IMG/VR virus record: IMGVR_UViG_3300044644_001874
Span: 1 to 55,381 of that record
Length of the DNA stretch: 55,381 nucleotides
Source: a virus
Direction: 5' to 3' (one strand)
The notes under the pieces were generated by a model. That model searched no databases, was not told the origin of the DNA, and was given only the letters and a program-made list of their open reading frames with translations. Every line of letters begins with the position of its first letter. Position 1 is the stretch's first letter. Positions 26,208 through 35,000 of this stretch are shown piece by piece. Made by a program: the position numbers and the translations under genes.

Positions 26208-27584
26208 TTATAATTGTTGTTGTTCCTTTTGTTTTCTCTTCTCCATCAATTCTTTGACTCTGTCTCTCTTCTTCTCTTCTTGTTGTTCCTCAAATCCTAA
26301 GAACGTCACCGAACTTTCAGTATCAATTTCAAGAAGTTCATTGTTGAATTTACAGTTCTCGAATACAACCCCATCCTTTCCAAGACGAGACTTTGTTATC
26401 GCGATTGTCGCCAAATTCATTTCTTTCTGTTGAAGTGTCTTTGCCACCGTGATGATGACGTGTCCAACTTGGGCCTTTTTGATTGACCCTCCCATTTGGT
26501 CAGTGGTTACCACCTCTGAAGAAATAGAACTTCTATTCCCTTGAGTTGCAGTCCAACCAACCAAGTTGAGTTCGTGGCACATTGCCTCAAACCCTCTCAT
26601 TACCGAACCTTCAGCTTTCCACTCATCCTTTGATGATGACTCAGGTAATACACAGTCGATATAATCTAACATAATCATATCAATTTTGTTTCCATCCGCA
26701 ATCATTTTTCTAACCTGATTTTTAAGTTGGTTCATTGTCATAGTATCAGATGCCAACTTCTTCAATACAAGTTTGTTTTTCATTGTCTCTTGTATTTCAG
26801 TAATCTTAGACATCACATCTTCTCTATGTTTTGCCAACTCATCAGGTGGAATACCTGTCCATATTGTGAAGTGTTTCCTTTGGACAATTTTAGGATTGTC
26901 TTCGAAGAATACCTGAAGGACATTGTATCCCAAGTTGAATGCGGTATTCGCAATCTTGGTCAAGATAGTTGTCTTACCAACACCAGTTGGAGCAAGGATT
27001 ACACCTATCTCTCCCTTCGCTAAACCACCCTTAAGTAGTTTATCAATACCTGGTATACCCATAGGTATTGGATGTCTATAGTCTTCATCCAAAACGGTTT
27101 CAAGTCCATAGAAAATATCCGTCTGTCCTTTGTCTATCTCCCCTACTTGTAGTGCCTCTCTAACTAACCCCTCCACTTTATCGTAAGATTCAAAATCTCC
27201 TTGAGTGATAATTTTTTGTGCCTTATCCATAGCCTTTTGAAGTTCCTGTTGTTTACAGAATTTCAAAGCCTTTTCTTGGACAAATTGTGTTCCTTCGAAT
27301 GGTGCTTCCTTTACTTGTTTTAGTGTATCCAAAACAATTTTAGCAACCAATTCTTGAGAAACTTCAGACTTGATAATTTGTTCGAGAGTTTCGAAGTTAG
27401 GGGTTGATTCATACTTCACATAGTACTCCTTAATCATTTGTAAAATGATTTTGAAATACTTGTTATCAAAGTATGTTGACTCGATGACATCAAGAATAGA
27501 TGATGAAAAATCTTTATCTACCACAATCTGATTCAATAACTGAATCTGGAAAGTGTTCCCTAAGTAATCGAAATTTTTGTTCAT
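26208..27584 (-). CDS. DnaB-type replicative helicase (gp41-like)
   Basis: 458 residues. An N-terminal helical domain (1-140) precedes a RecA-type ATPase core with Walker A APTGVGKTT (K204), Walker B-like MIMLDYID, an ATQGNRSS sensor-like loop and KSRLGKDG near the end, all typical of DnaB/gp41 helicases that unwind DNA at the phage fork. The C-terminus is a charged, coiled tail (KRDRVKELMEKRKQKEQQQL). ATG 27584 has a possible Shine-Dalgarno GGGGAG 12-15 nt upstream, one of few in the window. No separate primase gene lies in this window. Confidence 0.92.
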   Translation of the reverse strand: MNKNFDYLGNTFQIQLLNQIVVDKDFSSSILDVIESTYFDNKYFKIILQMIKEYYVKYESTPNFETLEQIIKSEVSQELVAKIVLDTLKQVKEAPFEGTQFVQEKALKFCKQQELQKAMDKAQKIITQGDFESYDKVEGLVREALQVGEIDKGQTDIFYGLETVLDEDYRHPIPMGIPGIDKLLKGGLAKGEIGVILAPTGVGKTTILTKIANTAFNLGYNVLQVFFEDNPKIVQRKHFTIWTGIPPDELAKHREDVMSKITEIQETMKNKLVLKKLASDTMTMNQLKNQVRKMIADGNKIDMIMLDYIDCVLPESSSKDEWKAEGSVMRGFEAMCHELNLVGWTATQGNRSSISSEVVTTDQMGGSIKKAQVGHVIITVAKTLQQKEMNLATIAITKSRLGKDGVVFENCKFNNELLEIDTESSVTFLGFEEQQEEKKRDRVKELMEKRKQKEQQQL

Positions 27585-27619
27585 ATATTTGTATTGCTCC
27601 CCTGTGTATTATTAAATAC

Positions 27620-28072
27620 TCACTTACTCAAATCAAAATCCAAATATTGATAAGATAATCTCTGTTCTGAAAAAATGTCAGTCAATTCTCTGAGAATGTC
27701 TTTCAAAAATGGTCGTACGTCAACGGTATAACGAACCTTGGGTGGAAAATATTTTCCATCAAAAATTCTATGACAAATTGTCGTGTCCCCATTCTTAACA
27801 AAGATGTTAAAGATTTCTGGTCCATCAGTATAAGAGGTGTCCATAACTGATGGGTCATGCATGATAGATTCACTATTGTCCGTCATGTAAATCACAGTCT
27901 TCATTTTCAAATGATACTGTAAGTCATCCTTGATTTCATTAATCAAGTTATAGAATTCAATTGAGTTTTTTGCGTTAGGATTATAACCTCTAACATTGAA
28001 ATACCTTTGAACTACAATGTTGTCGTTAAGGGTTAGAAGGAATTCCATTTTAGTACTGTCTTGCTCTTTCAT
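27620..28072 (-). CDS. Hypothetical protein in replication operon, 150 aa
   Basis: Starts MKEQDSTKMEFLLTLNDNIV 7 nt after the exonuclease stop. Mixed alpha/beta composition, a long basic/hydrophobic middle (YNLINEIKDDLQYHLKMKTV) and an acidic end. No recognised motif. Its place between the 5'-3' exonuclease and the helicase suggests a replication accessory protein or helicase-loading factor, but nothing in the sequence proves this; T4 gp59 is not obviously similar. Confidence 0.75.
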   Translation of the reverse strand: MKEQDSTKMEFLLTLNDNIVVQRYFNVRGYNPNAKNSIEFYNLINEIKDDLQYHLKMKTVIYMTDNSESIMHDPSVMDTSYTDGPEIFNIFVKNGDTTICHRIFDGKYFPPKVRYTVDVRPFLKDILRELTDIFSEQRLSYQYLDFDLSK

Positions 28073-28079
28073 AAAGTTT

Positions 28080-29081
28080 TTAATTTTTGTTTGTGTTTCT
28101 TTTTTCTTTTCGTGTAAGTTTCATAAATGGTTTGAGGAAATTTACCCAAGCTTCATCATTCTTGGGTAGATACTTGAAGAGTCCGTCCTCCATCATCATT
28201 CTCATCAAGTTTTTGTATCCACGGTCTGTGGGGTCTATTGTGTCTGTATGAATTTGTTCCACCAATTCTTTTCCTTCTTCAGTAATCAAAGGGTTATGTA
28301 GGTCAACGATTTTTTTGTTTGTATCATAGAAATCTTGGCCAAATGTACCGCTTTTAGTTTTACCAATCAAAATGTTTTCTAACGCCTTTGGTTTTTTCTT
28401 TTGCTCGATACTTCGTGCGTTATCCAAGATTTCTTCGATAGTACATGATTTCTCTAACAATTCGGGAAACAATTTGACCAAAGTCTTTTCTCCCAGCATT
28501 TCTATACCATCTATGTTATCAGACTTATCCCCTGTCATAATCTTGGTTAATAAGACGTTTTGGTGGGGTATGTTGACCTTATTAATAGTAATCATGTCTC
28601 CATGCCTATAATATTGTTTAGAGGTCGGAGAATAGATGGTTACCCGTTCTGATATAAGTTGAGTTAAGTCTTTGTCGGCAGAAAAAATTATGATTTCTTC
28701 ATCGATAGATAATTTGGTATAGTAAGCTATAAGGTCATCTGCTTCGTTGTTAATCATTTCAACTTGACGCACGAATATCTCCTCAAGGTATTGTTTGACC
28801 CGAGACTTCTGTTGAAGATATGATTCGTACTTAAACTCATTCATATCTTGACGACGATTTGCTTTGTATTGAGGATATATGGATTTCCTTATGGAGGAAT
28901 TGGAGTTTCCATCCCAAAATACCACAACCTTATCATGATTGTGTTCTTCTAAAAATTTTCTCAAGATGTTTATAAAATGGTAGATTCCACCTAAGTGGTC
29001 TCCACCATTATACAACTCCTTTACTCCATGAAATCCAATTTTGAACAGATTGTCTCCGTCCACTAATAACGTTTTAATCAC
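28080..29081 (-). CDS. 5'-3' exonuclease / FEN family (T4 RNase H-like)
   Basis: 333 residues from a GTG start at 29081. Acidic metal-binding positions are in order: LLVDGDN (D8, D10), VVFWDGNS (D57), NNEADDLIAY, SADKDLTQL, then MTGDKSDNIDGIEMLGEKT with the helix-hairpin-helix DNA-binding loop. This is the flap/5'-3' exonuclease family that removes RNA primers from lagging-strand fragments. The C-terminus is basic (KLTRKEKRNTNKN). It lies between uvsX and the 150-aa gene. The GTG start, unusual in this window, may reduce translation. Confidence 0.92.
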   Translation of the reverse strand: MIKTLLVDGDNLFKIGFHGVKELYNGGDHLGGIYHFINILRKFLEEHNHDKVVVFWDGNSNSSIRKSIYPQYKANRRQDMNEFKYESYLQQKSRVKQYLEEIFVRQVEMINNEADDLIAYYTKLSIDEEIIIFSADKDLTQLISERVTIYSPTSKQYYRHGDMITINKVNIPHQNVLLTKIMTGDKSDNIDGIEMLGEKTLVKLFPELLEKSCTIEEILDNARSIEQKKKPKALENILIGKTKSGTFGQDFYDTNKKIVDLHNPLITEEGKELVEQIHTDTIDPTDRGYKNLMRMMMEDGLFKYLPKNDEAWVNFLKPFMKLTRKEKRNTNKN

Positions 29082-29109
29082 AATTCGTGATTTAAGTGTG
29101 AATAATAAA

Positions 29110-30111
29110 CTAGTCTTCTTTTTCTTCTTTCAGAGTAAAATCACCATCAGTTCCGATAATATCTTTCCAATAGTCAGCATACTCTTTTTTGTATTTCTCC
29201 AATGAAACTTTCTCTTCAGCGGCCTCTTTACCTCCAATGAATCCGTGTGGAGTAACAATAATTTTCCCATCATCATAACCCAATCCGTTGATGTGGTTTT
29301 TCATTACAGAAATTTTTGTCCTTGACGCAAACTTAATCGTCCTTTTGTCTTTAGTTGCAGTAATCTTAGTTGTTCCTGCCCCCTTTTGATTTCCAAATAG
29401 AAATACCAAAGATGAGTTCAACCAAATTGCTTCACCTCCTTTTGCTTTAATTTTTGGTTGACCAAAAGGATTATCAGGAAGTTCAACCCAAGGCTGATTA
29501 ACAATTACTAAAGTATTTTCATACTTAGAATCTGCTTTACGAGACCCTGAAATACGTTGATTAATTCCCATACCAATTTTATCAGCCAAGGTAGACGCAT
29601 TGTGTTGCTTTCCACCCTTTCCCTCGTAAGTCATCTTACAAGGAACTGAACCAACAGAATCCCAAAGGAATAATAAACTATAATCCAACTCACCCTTTTC
29701 TTGAGCATCTAACAAACTATTAATGTAGTCAGTTATTTGTTCAATATAATCAAAGTTATTATTGAATATATAAAATCCATCCCAATCCAATTCACCTGTT
29801 TCTTCATCTACAACTTCTTCACATTGGAATCCCATCAACTTGGCGTGTTCGAAGGACCACTTCTGTTCCGTAATAATGAACACAGGAAGAATACCTTTTT
29901 TCTGAGCATCGACCGCAGCCTTTACCAAAGCCGTAGTCTTACCAGTATCGGAATGGCCCAAGAACATGTTAAGATGTCCAATGGCAGGACCAGGAAGTCC
30001 AACGGCATCCAAGAAATCAGATCCTAAGTCAAGGAATCTTTGGGGTTTATACTTTGCTGAAGTAGAAAATTTTTTCTTCAGACTTTCGAAATCGTTTTTC
30101 TTAATTGCCAT
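29110..30111 (-). CDS. uvsX: RecA-like recombinase, UvsX family
   Basis: 333 residues from ATG 30111 (MAIKKNDFESLKKKF). An ATG ten codons earlier lies inside a hairpin and would give an atypical extension, so I reject it. Walker A is GHSDTGKTT, Walker B-like LLFLWDSVGSVP, followed by NQRISGSRK and VIVNQPW loops, in the order expected of RecA/UvsX. The C-terminus is acidic (GTDGDFTLKEEKED), as in UvsX. It drives strand exchange for recombination-dependent replication and works with the ssDNA-binding protein encoded immediately upstream. Confidence 0.93.
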   Translation of the reverse strand: MAIKKNDFESLKKKFSTSAKYKPQRFLDLGSDFLDAVGLPGPAIGHLNMFLGHSDTGKTTALVKAAVDAQKKGILPVFIITEQKWSFEHAKLMGFQCEEVVDEETGELDWDGFYIFNNNFDYIEQITDYINSLLDAQEKGELDYSLLFLWDSVGSVPCKMTYEGKGGKQHNASTLADKIGMGINQRISGSRKADSKYENTLVIVNQPWVELPDNPFGQPKIKAKGGEAIWLNSSLVFLFGNQKGAGTTKITATKDKRTIKFASRTKISVMKNHINGLGYDDGKIIVTPHGFIGGKEAAEEKVSLEKYKKEYADYWKDIIGTDGDFTLKEEKED

Positions 30112-30127
30112 AAGGTTAGGGAAATGA

Positions 30128-30156
30128 AACTCGGACACCATAATAGTATCCGAGTT
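30128..30156 (-). terminator. Hairpin between ssDNA-binding protein gene and uvsX (possible attenuator)
   Basis: The minus strand has AACTCGGA...TCCGAGTT, an 8-bp stem with a 13-nt loop, 11 nt after the ssDNA-binding protein stop and 16 nt before the uvsX ATG. Only a weak T-tract (TTTCATTT) follows, so partial rather than full termination is likely. Confidence 0.55.
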
Positions 30157-30167
30157 ATTTTATTTAA

Positions 30168-31019
30168 TTAGAACGGAAGGTCTCCGTCAGGTTCGTCGTT
30201 AGATTGTGGGTCTACATATGTAGATTTTTTGGAACCTCCACCGAATGATTCGGTTTCAACTGAACTGTCACCATAAACGTAACCACCTTTTTCTGAATCC
30301 CACTTAGGAGTTTCTCCTCTTGCGATTGCCTCAAGGTAATCAACAGGTTTCTTAGAATAAACATCCAACCATGTCAACTCATCTTCCATCCAAGCCTTTG
30401 CTTGTTGTTTATCACTATGTACTGGTGCAGGGTCGTCATACATAATAGTTGAAACTGTAGTATACTCTTTACCCTTAGGAGTCTTTGCTTTAGCAAGTTC
30501 AATGACTAAGTCACGTCCTTTTTCAGGGTCAGTAATGTCTCCTTTGTTTCTCCAAATAGGAATAATTTTGTCGAGAATACCATCATTCTTGAAGTTGTGT
30601 TTGAATCTCCAAAACTTTGGACCATCTTCTTCGTGGTCTCTATCAATTACCTTTACAATATAGAATTTTCGTGAACGATACTGAGACGCCAATAATTTGT
30701 CAGACTCTTTACCTGTAGACATCAACTCCTCATAAACCTCATTCAACGGAGAACGTTCGTTGTCGTTTTTTCCTGGATCGTAGAACTTTTGCCACTGACC
30801 CCCCACTTGAATTTCGTGGTACCATGCTTCTTTGAATGGTGATGAACCATCTGAAGTTGGAAGAATTCTCACTCTTCTCTGTCCTGATTTCTCTTTGTCT
30901 CCTAAGATTAAAGCGAAATACTTTTTCATTCTTTCGTCTTGCGACATTTTCGATTGGGCCCCGCCCCCTTGTTGTGATTTTTCGTACTGTGCCAATACGG
31001 CGTCTAATGAACTCATCAT
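30168..31019 (-). CDS. Single-stranded DNA-binding protein, gp32-like
   Basis: 283 residues starting MMSSLDAVLAQYEKSQ. The N-terminal basic segment is followed by an OB-fold-like core with RRVRILPTSDG and a central FWRFKHNFKND phrase, then a Gly/Ser linker and an acidic tail ending EPDGDLPF, the kind of tip that SSBs use to recruit partners. It coats ssDNA at forks and recombination sites. T4 gp32 holds zinc through one His and three Cys; no Cys is present here, so this protein appears zinc-free. It is the first gene of the replication operon, behind a Bacteroidota-type promoter and followed by a hairpin. Confidence 0.9.
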   Translation of the reverse strand: MMSSLDAVLAQYEKSQQGGGAQSKMSQDERMKKYFALILGDKEKSGQRRVRILPTSDGSSPFKEAWYHEIQVGGQWQKFYDPGKNDNERSPLNEVYEELMSTGKESDKLLASQYRSRKFYIVKVIDRDHEEDGPKFWRFKHNFKNDGILDKIIPIWRNKGDITDPEKGRDLVIELAKAKTPKGKEYTTVSTIMYDDPAPVHSDKQQAKAWMEDELTWLDVYSKKPVDYLEAIARGETPKWDSEKGGYVYGDSSVETESFGGGSKKSTYVDPQSNDEPDGDLPF

Positions 31020-31053
31020 GTTTTTTATAGATTAAATTAATAAATTGTTTATA

Positions 31054-31084
31054 CAAAAATAAGAAAAAAGATGACAAAGTCAAA
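31054..31084 (-). promoter_or_regulatory. Bacteroidota sigma-ABfr-type promoter of the replication operon
   Basis: The minus strand reads TTTG (31084-31081), 19 nt, then TATTTTTG (31061-31054), an exact fit to the Bacteroidota consensus TTTG-N19/21-TAnnTTTG. Transcription should begin near 31048, about 30 nt before ATG 31019. It lies directly after the terminator of the preceding late operon. Early expression by unmodified host RNA polymerase is expected. Confidence 0.8.
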
Positions 31085-31085
31085 C

Positions 31086-31114
31086 AAAAAAAAAGGTACC
31101 GAGAGGTACCTTTT
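31086..31114 (-). terminator. Strong intrinsic terminator after the 228-aa gene
   Basis: The minus-strand stem AAAAGGTACC/GGTACCTTTT (10 bp, loop TCTC) runs into a tract of nine T. It closes the hub-gene late operon just before the replication promoter. Confidence 0.9.
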
Positions 31115-31131
31115 ATGTAGTTTGTTCGATA

Positions 31132-31818
31132 TTACCTGAACGATGTTTTGTATACTTCATTGTCTAACCCTCCACCAGGTTGGAACGAATTTTTTACATC
31201 ATTAACGTTTATATCTGTAACCTCATCCGAAGTTAAAACATAATCATTTTTTCCTGTCTTTTCCATTTCCTCTTGCTTATCATCAAAAAATTGTGAAAGT
31301 TTTTGACTGAACGGATAAGAGTCATACGATCTTAACTCTAACTTTTCTTGTGGAGTTTTTTCTCTATACTTCTCTATTTTATTTTCAAGAGAGTTAAGTT
31401 TATTCATAATGTTATCCATCTCACTTAACTTAGATTGTAAATCATTAAGTTGATTGAATAAATTGTTGAAGTATTCTTCTTGTTTGGTTTCGATATTTTT
31501 TTGTGAATCTACCAATTCAGTAATATCTAATTCTTCAGAACCTGATTCATCTCCTTTTTCTTGTGATTCACCTTCATCGTCAATTTTCTCAACGTCAGGA
31601 TCTGATTCAACATCAATTGGTTGTGACTCAGTTGCTCCTGCTTCAGGTGCTGGTGGAGGTGTTGCTTCTGCGGGTGCTGGCGCTGGTTCCGCTCCTGGTG
31701 CAGGTGCTAATGCTCCTAACGCATCTTGTTCTGGTGTCGCTCCGACTTGCTCTAATATATACTGATTGATTTTTCTATGCCTTTCAATCTCCTTAATAAT
31801 TTTTTTATCTAAACTCAT
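31132..31818 (-). CDS. Acidic coiled-coil protein with Pro/Ala linker, 228 aa
   Basis: Residues 1-25 form a charged helix (MSLDKKIIKEIERHRKINQY). Residues about 30-65 are a Pro/Ala/Glu-rich linker (APAPGAEPAPAPAEATPPPA) with locally higher GC than the surroundings. Residues about 66-105 are strongly acidic, about 105-155 are a heptad-like coiled coil (LNDLQSKLSEMDNIMNKLNS), and the end is globular. It is the last gene of the hub operon, 3 nt after the 74-aa gene, with a strong terminator behind it. It may be a virion or assembly protein; no family recognised. Confidence 0.75.
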   Translation of the reverse strand: MSLDKKIIKEIERHRKINQYILEQVGATPEQDALGALAPAPGAEPAPAPAEATPPPAPEAGATESQPIDVESDPDVEKIDDEGESQEKGDESGSEELDITELVDSQKNIETKQEEYFNNLFNQLNDLQSKLSEMDNIMNKLNSLENKIEKYREKTPQEKLELRSYDSYPFSQKLSQFFDDKQEEMEKTGKNDYVLTSDEVTDINVNDVKNSFQPGGGLDNEVYKTSFR

Positions 31819-31821
31819 GGT

Positions 31822-32046
31822 TTAACCGTTTAATAATGTTTTTATTCCGTTGGCGGTTTCTACTCTAACCTTTCGGTTTGCTGTAGTCTGATGACCAGCT
31901 CTTTCGATAAGTCCATCCCTTTCTCTTACTGTGTAGCAATCTCCTGTATCTAAATCACAAACTTGTTTAGTTCCATCTCCATTGTCCTCCTGAGAAAATC
32001 TTACAGATTTACCCAGATAATTGTCTAATGCTGTTTTTATGTTCAT
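31822..32046 (-). CDS. Hypothetical small protein, 74 aa
   Basis: Starts MNIKTALDNYLGKSVRFSQE. It contains two Cys in VCDLDTGDCYTVRERDGL and a basic end. No known domain. ATG 32046 follows a TATTTAT motif by 14 nt, and its stop is 3 nt before the 228-aa gene, so the two form a short late unit after the 2472-aa gene. Confidence 0.65.
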   Translation of the reverse strand: MNIKTALDNYLGKSVRFSQEDNGDGTKQVCDLDTGDCYTVRERDGLIERAGHQTTANRKVRVETANGIKTLLNG

Positions 32047-32060
32047 AAAAATCTTTTTAT

Positions 32061-32067
32061 ATAAATA
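32061..32067 (-). promoter_or_regulatory. TATTTAT late-promoter-like motif
   Basis: The minus strand reads CATATTTATATAAAAAG, 14 nt before ATG 32046, within the 39-nt gap after the 2472-aa gene. Confidence 0.5.
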
Positions 32068-32085
32068 TGTGGGTTATGAATTAAG

Positions 32086-35000
32086 TTACTTAAGAATTAC
32101 CGTGATGTTAAATGATTGAATCACAGTTTCAATTATGTCGTCAGGATTATTAGTTTCATTAAATTTCACATACGTATCGTCGTGATTACATCTGAATATT
32201 ATTATATTATTTATTCTACTAACTTTACTAATATCATTTTCTTCATCAAGACTTCTACTTACAATATCGACAATATTAAAATCAGTAACAAAAAATGATT
32301 TCCCATCAGTCGAAAGATATCCTTCCAATTGCCTACTATCAGTTCTACTACCTATAATTTTCTCTACAAATGTATTGTTCGGACCAGGTACAGTACCAAC
32401 CGCTCTCCAACTCCATTCTACAGGAGTATAAATTTTCCAAGGCCCTGCATCGGGATTAACACCCACTCTTAAAGAAGTATCACCTCCAAGTAAACTACCA
32501 ATCGTTCGTCCTGTCAATACAACTGGCCCAGTTTCTTGTGGTTGTGTATTAGCGTTTGGAATACCAGGGGCAATTTGAGGTGGAATCGATGCTGAAGGCC
32601 CTTGAGCGGTAGTAGGTTGTGCCGATGTTGGAATCGTCACCATAGTCGGGTCATATGTGAAATTATTGATACTAGTTGTTGTACCATAATCCGTAGTCAA
32701 ACTAATCTTTTCTTGTATTTTAACTCCCTCCCCAACTTGAGGTACAGTAAATCTAATTGTTCCAGAATTCAAAATTGTCACGCCTGAGAACGGTACAATT
32801 GTAGTACCGATTTTAATTTCTTTAGTTGTTTCAAAATTAGAACCGTTTATCTGAACAATAGTACCTATGTTACCAATTGTAGGCGAGAATGATGCAATTA
32901 TTGCCGGAGGACAAGTGGAACCAGGATTAACTGGAATTACTGTTGGTGTTGGAGTAACTCCTGGAGTTTTACCCTTACTTTCAGTATTTTCAATCTTATT
33001 TTTTAATTCAATAGACAAATTAGTATCTGATAAACCAACTTCTAGCGCCGATTTGAGGGCTTCATACATTGTGTCTTTGGTTTGTTTGAAAGTGCCTATA
33101 TTTGAATCATAATAACTTTCTTGTATATTCGTTGTTGGCCAATAACATACATAGTACTTTACCAATCCAAGATTCAATATTTGGGGTTCTCGTGGTGTCA
33201 ATCTACCCGACATAAAATTTATGTATGAATCCAAAGATGCAAAATGGGCAACTGGCTGAGAAGAATTAGACGCAGGACTTGTTTTAATATTTACACAACT
33301 ATAGGTTTTTTGAATTTGAGAAACTTGTCCTGACAAATTTGTTTCTAAAGAAATTGTACAAAGATTGTAATTCCAGGCATTAAAACTTCCAATTTTTGTG
33401 GTTGCGTCTGGTTGAAATGTTCTAATATATGAAATACAATATATAATAGTTTGTAGAATAGGGTTGTTTGGTATTATTCTTTTTAGAGCATCTGCCAATT
33501 CTTTAGGAGTAACTTTCGTTGATACTCCGTTTTCTGCGACATATCCACCGTTTACATAAACAGGGTCAGTTATTTTAGATGTACAAGAATTTGTTGTATC
33601 CAAAGTGTTATCAGCTTTCTGTACTATTTGTGTTGCCTTTACATTATTTGTAGTCGCACTAACCGTAACTTGGTCTTTATTAATTTTTAACAATTCCTCA
33701 AGTCTCGTAATTAAATTTTGATTGATACTTTGTAAGAAACTATCAATCGCAGGCAAATCAAAGATACCTTGACGAATACCATCAAATGTAGTTTGAAATG
33801 ATCCAGGTTGAATTGAATGGCTAACGCTAGTAATCATATAAGGACCATTAAACATTGGAACATGCCTCACATTGAAATACATTGTTGGTTGTATCAACGC
33901 ATTACCTAAACTTGTAACAGTAGATTTATAAGATCTATTTTTGTATAAATTATACAAACTATTATTTTGAGTTGCCACTGCCCTACCAGATGCTTGGTCT
34001 ACCATGTTCAATTGGGTATTAATAGATTCTGAAGTTGCCACTCCATTATCTTGAGACACGGTAAACGAATAAAATATATTTTGATTTCTGGTTCCAACAT
34101 CAACATTAAATCCAACACACTTGTTTGACTTATCATAATCTTTTTTACCATCCTGATTTTCCAAAAGAGGATTTTCAGACGCTCTTCTCATATCAAAAGA
34201 ATCATCTCTGAATCTAAAATTCCCTTTAGGTAAATTCAAATATTGTGAAGGTTTACCAGTATAAAAACAAATCATTTTTGGGCCCGAATTTCTGTAGTCC
34301 ACATTTAAGAATGTTCCCCATAAGTTGTTTGCAAATTCTAATGACCCCTCAGGCTTGGCAGTTGCAACACCACCAACATCTTGGACGTTGTAAAAATTAA
34401 CGTATGCTGGTAATGGCATCACAGTAAAATTATTCTTAATTAAAATTCCACTTACGAATGTAAACACACTCATCGCTTGATTAAGTGAATATTCTCCCGG
34501 CTCTCCGCCAACACCAAACATGCTTTTCAAATCGAATATATCAAGTAATATTGTATCTCCAATATTTCTTGATGCTCTATCCAAAAACAAAAAGTCCTCA
34601 AACAAGGTTTTGGTTTTATAATCGCCACCAGCAATCCACTTATCATTAAGTGCTTTGAATACTTCGTAGTTTTCAACCTTACTTTGTTCTCCCGTTATTA
34701 CGCTATTAACTACACGTTCGGGTAGTTGTTGTTGATTTGGAAGTGCTTTTCTCAATCCTGTAAGAACTCCGTTCAAAAAATTATTTTGAAGACCTGTTTC
34801 TTGACGTAAGTATTGGCTTAGTTGAGTTTGAAACTGTGATGCGGTTATACCCGGATTATTTAATTTTTGTGTCGCATACATTTTAATAATCGGAGCCAAT
34901 AATGTCACGTTTTGACTTGTAAACTCAATATTATTATCTATAAAAAAGTCAGTAATGTAAGACCCCAAAGAACTATATCTTACATTAAGTATAGTTGAAA

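Noticed and set aside
30112-30141. Upstream ATG for uvsX at 30141
   Set aside because: Lies in the loop of the hairpin between the ssDNA-binding protein gene and uvsX; the MAIKKN start at 30111 is free of structure and fits family N-termini better.
31454-31769. Plus-strand frames opposite the Pro/Ala linker of the 228-aa gene
   Set aside because: Shadow of the low-complexity, GC-richer linker; no promoter or start signal on the plus strand.
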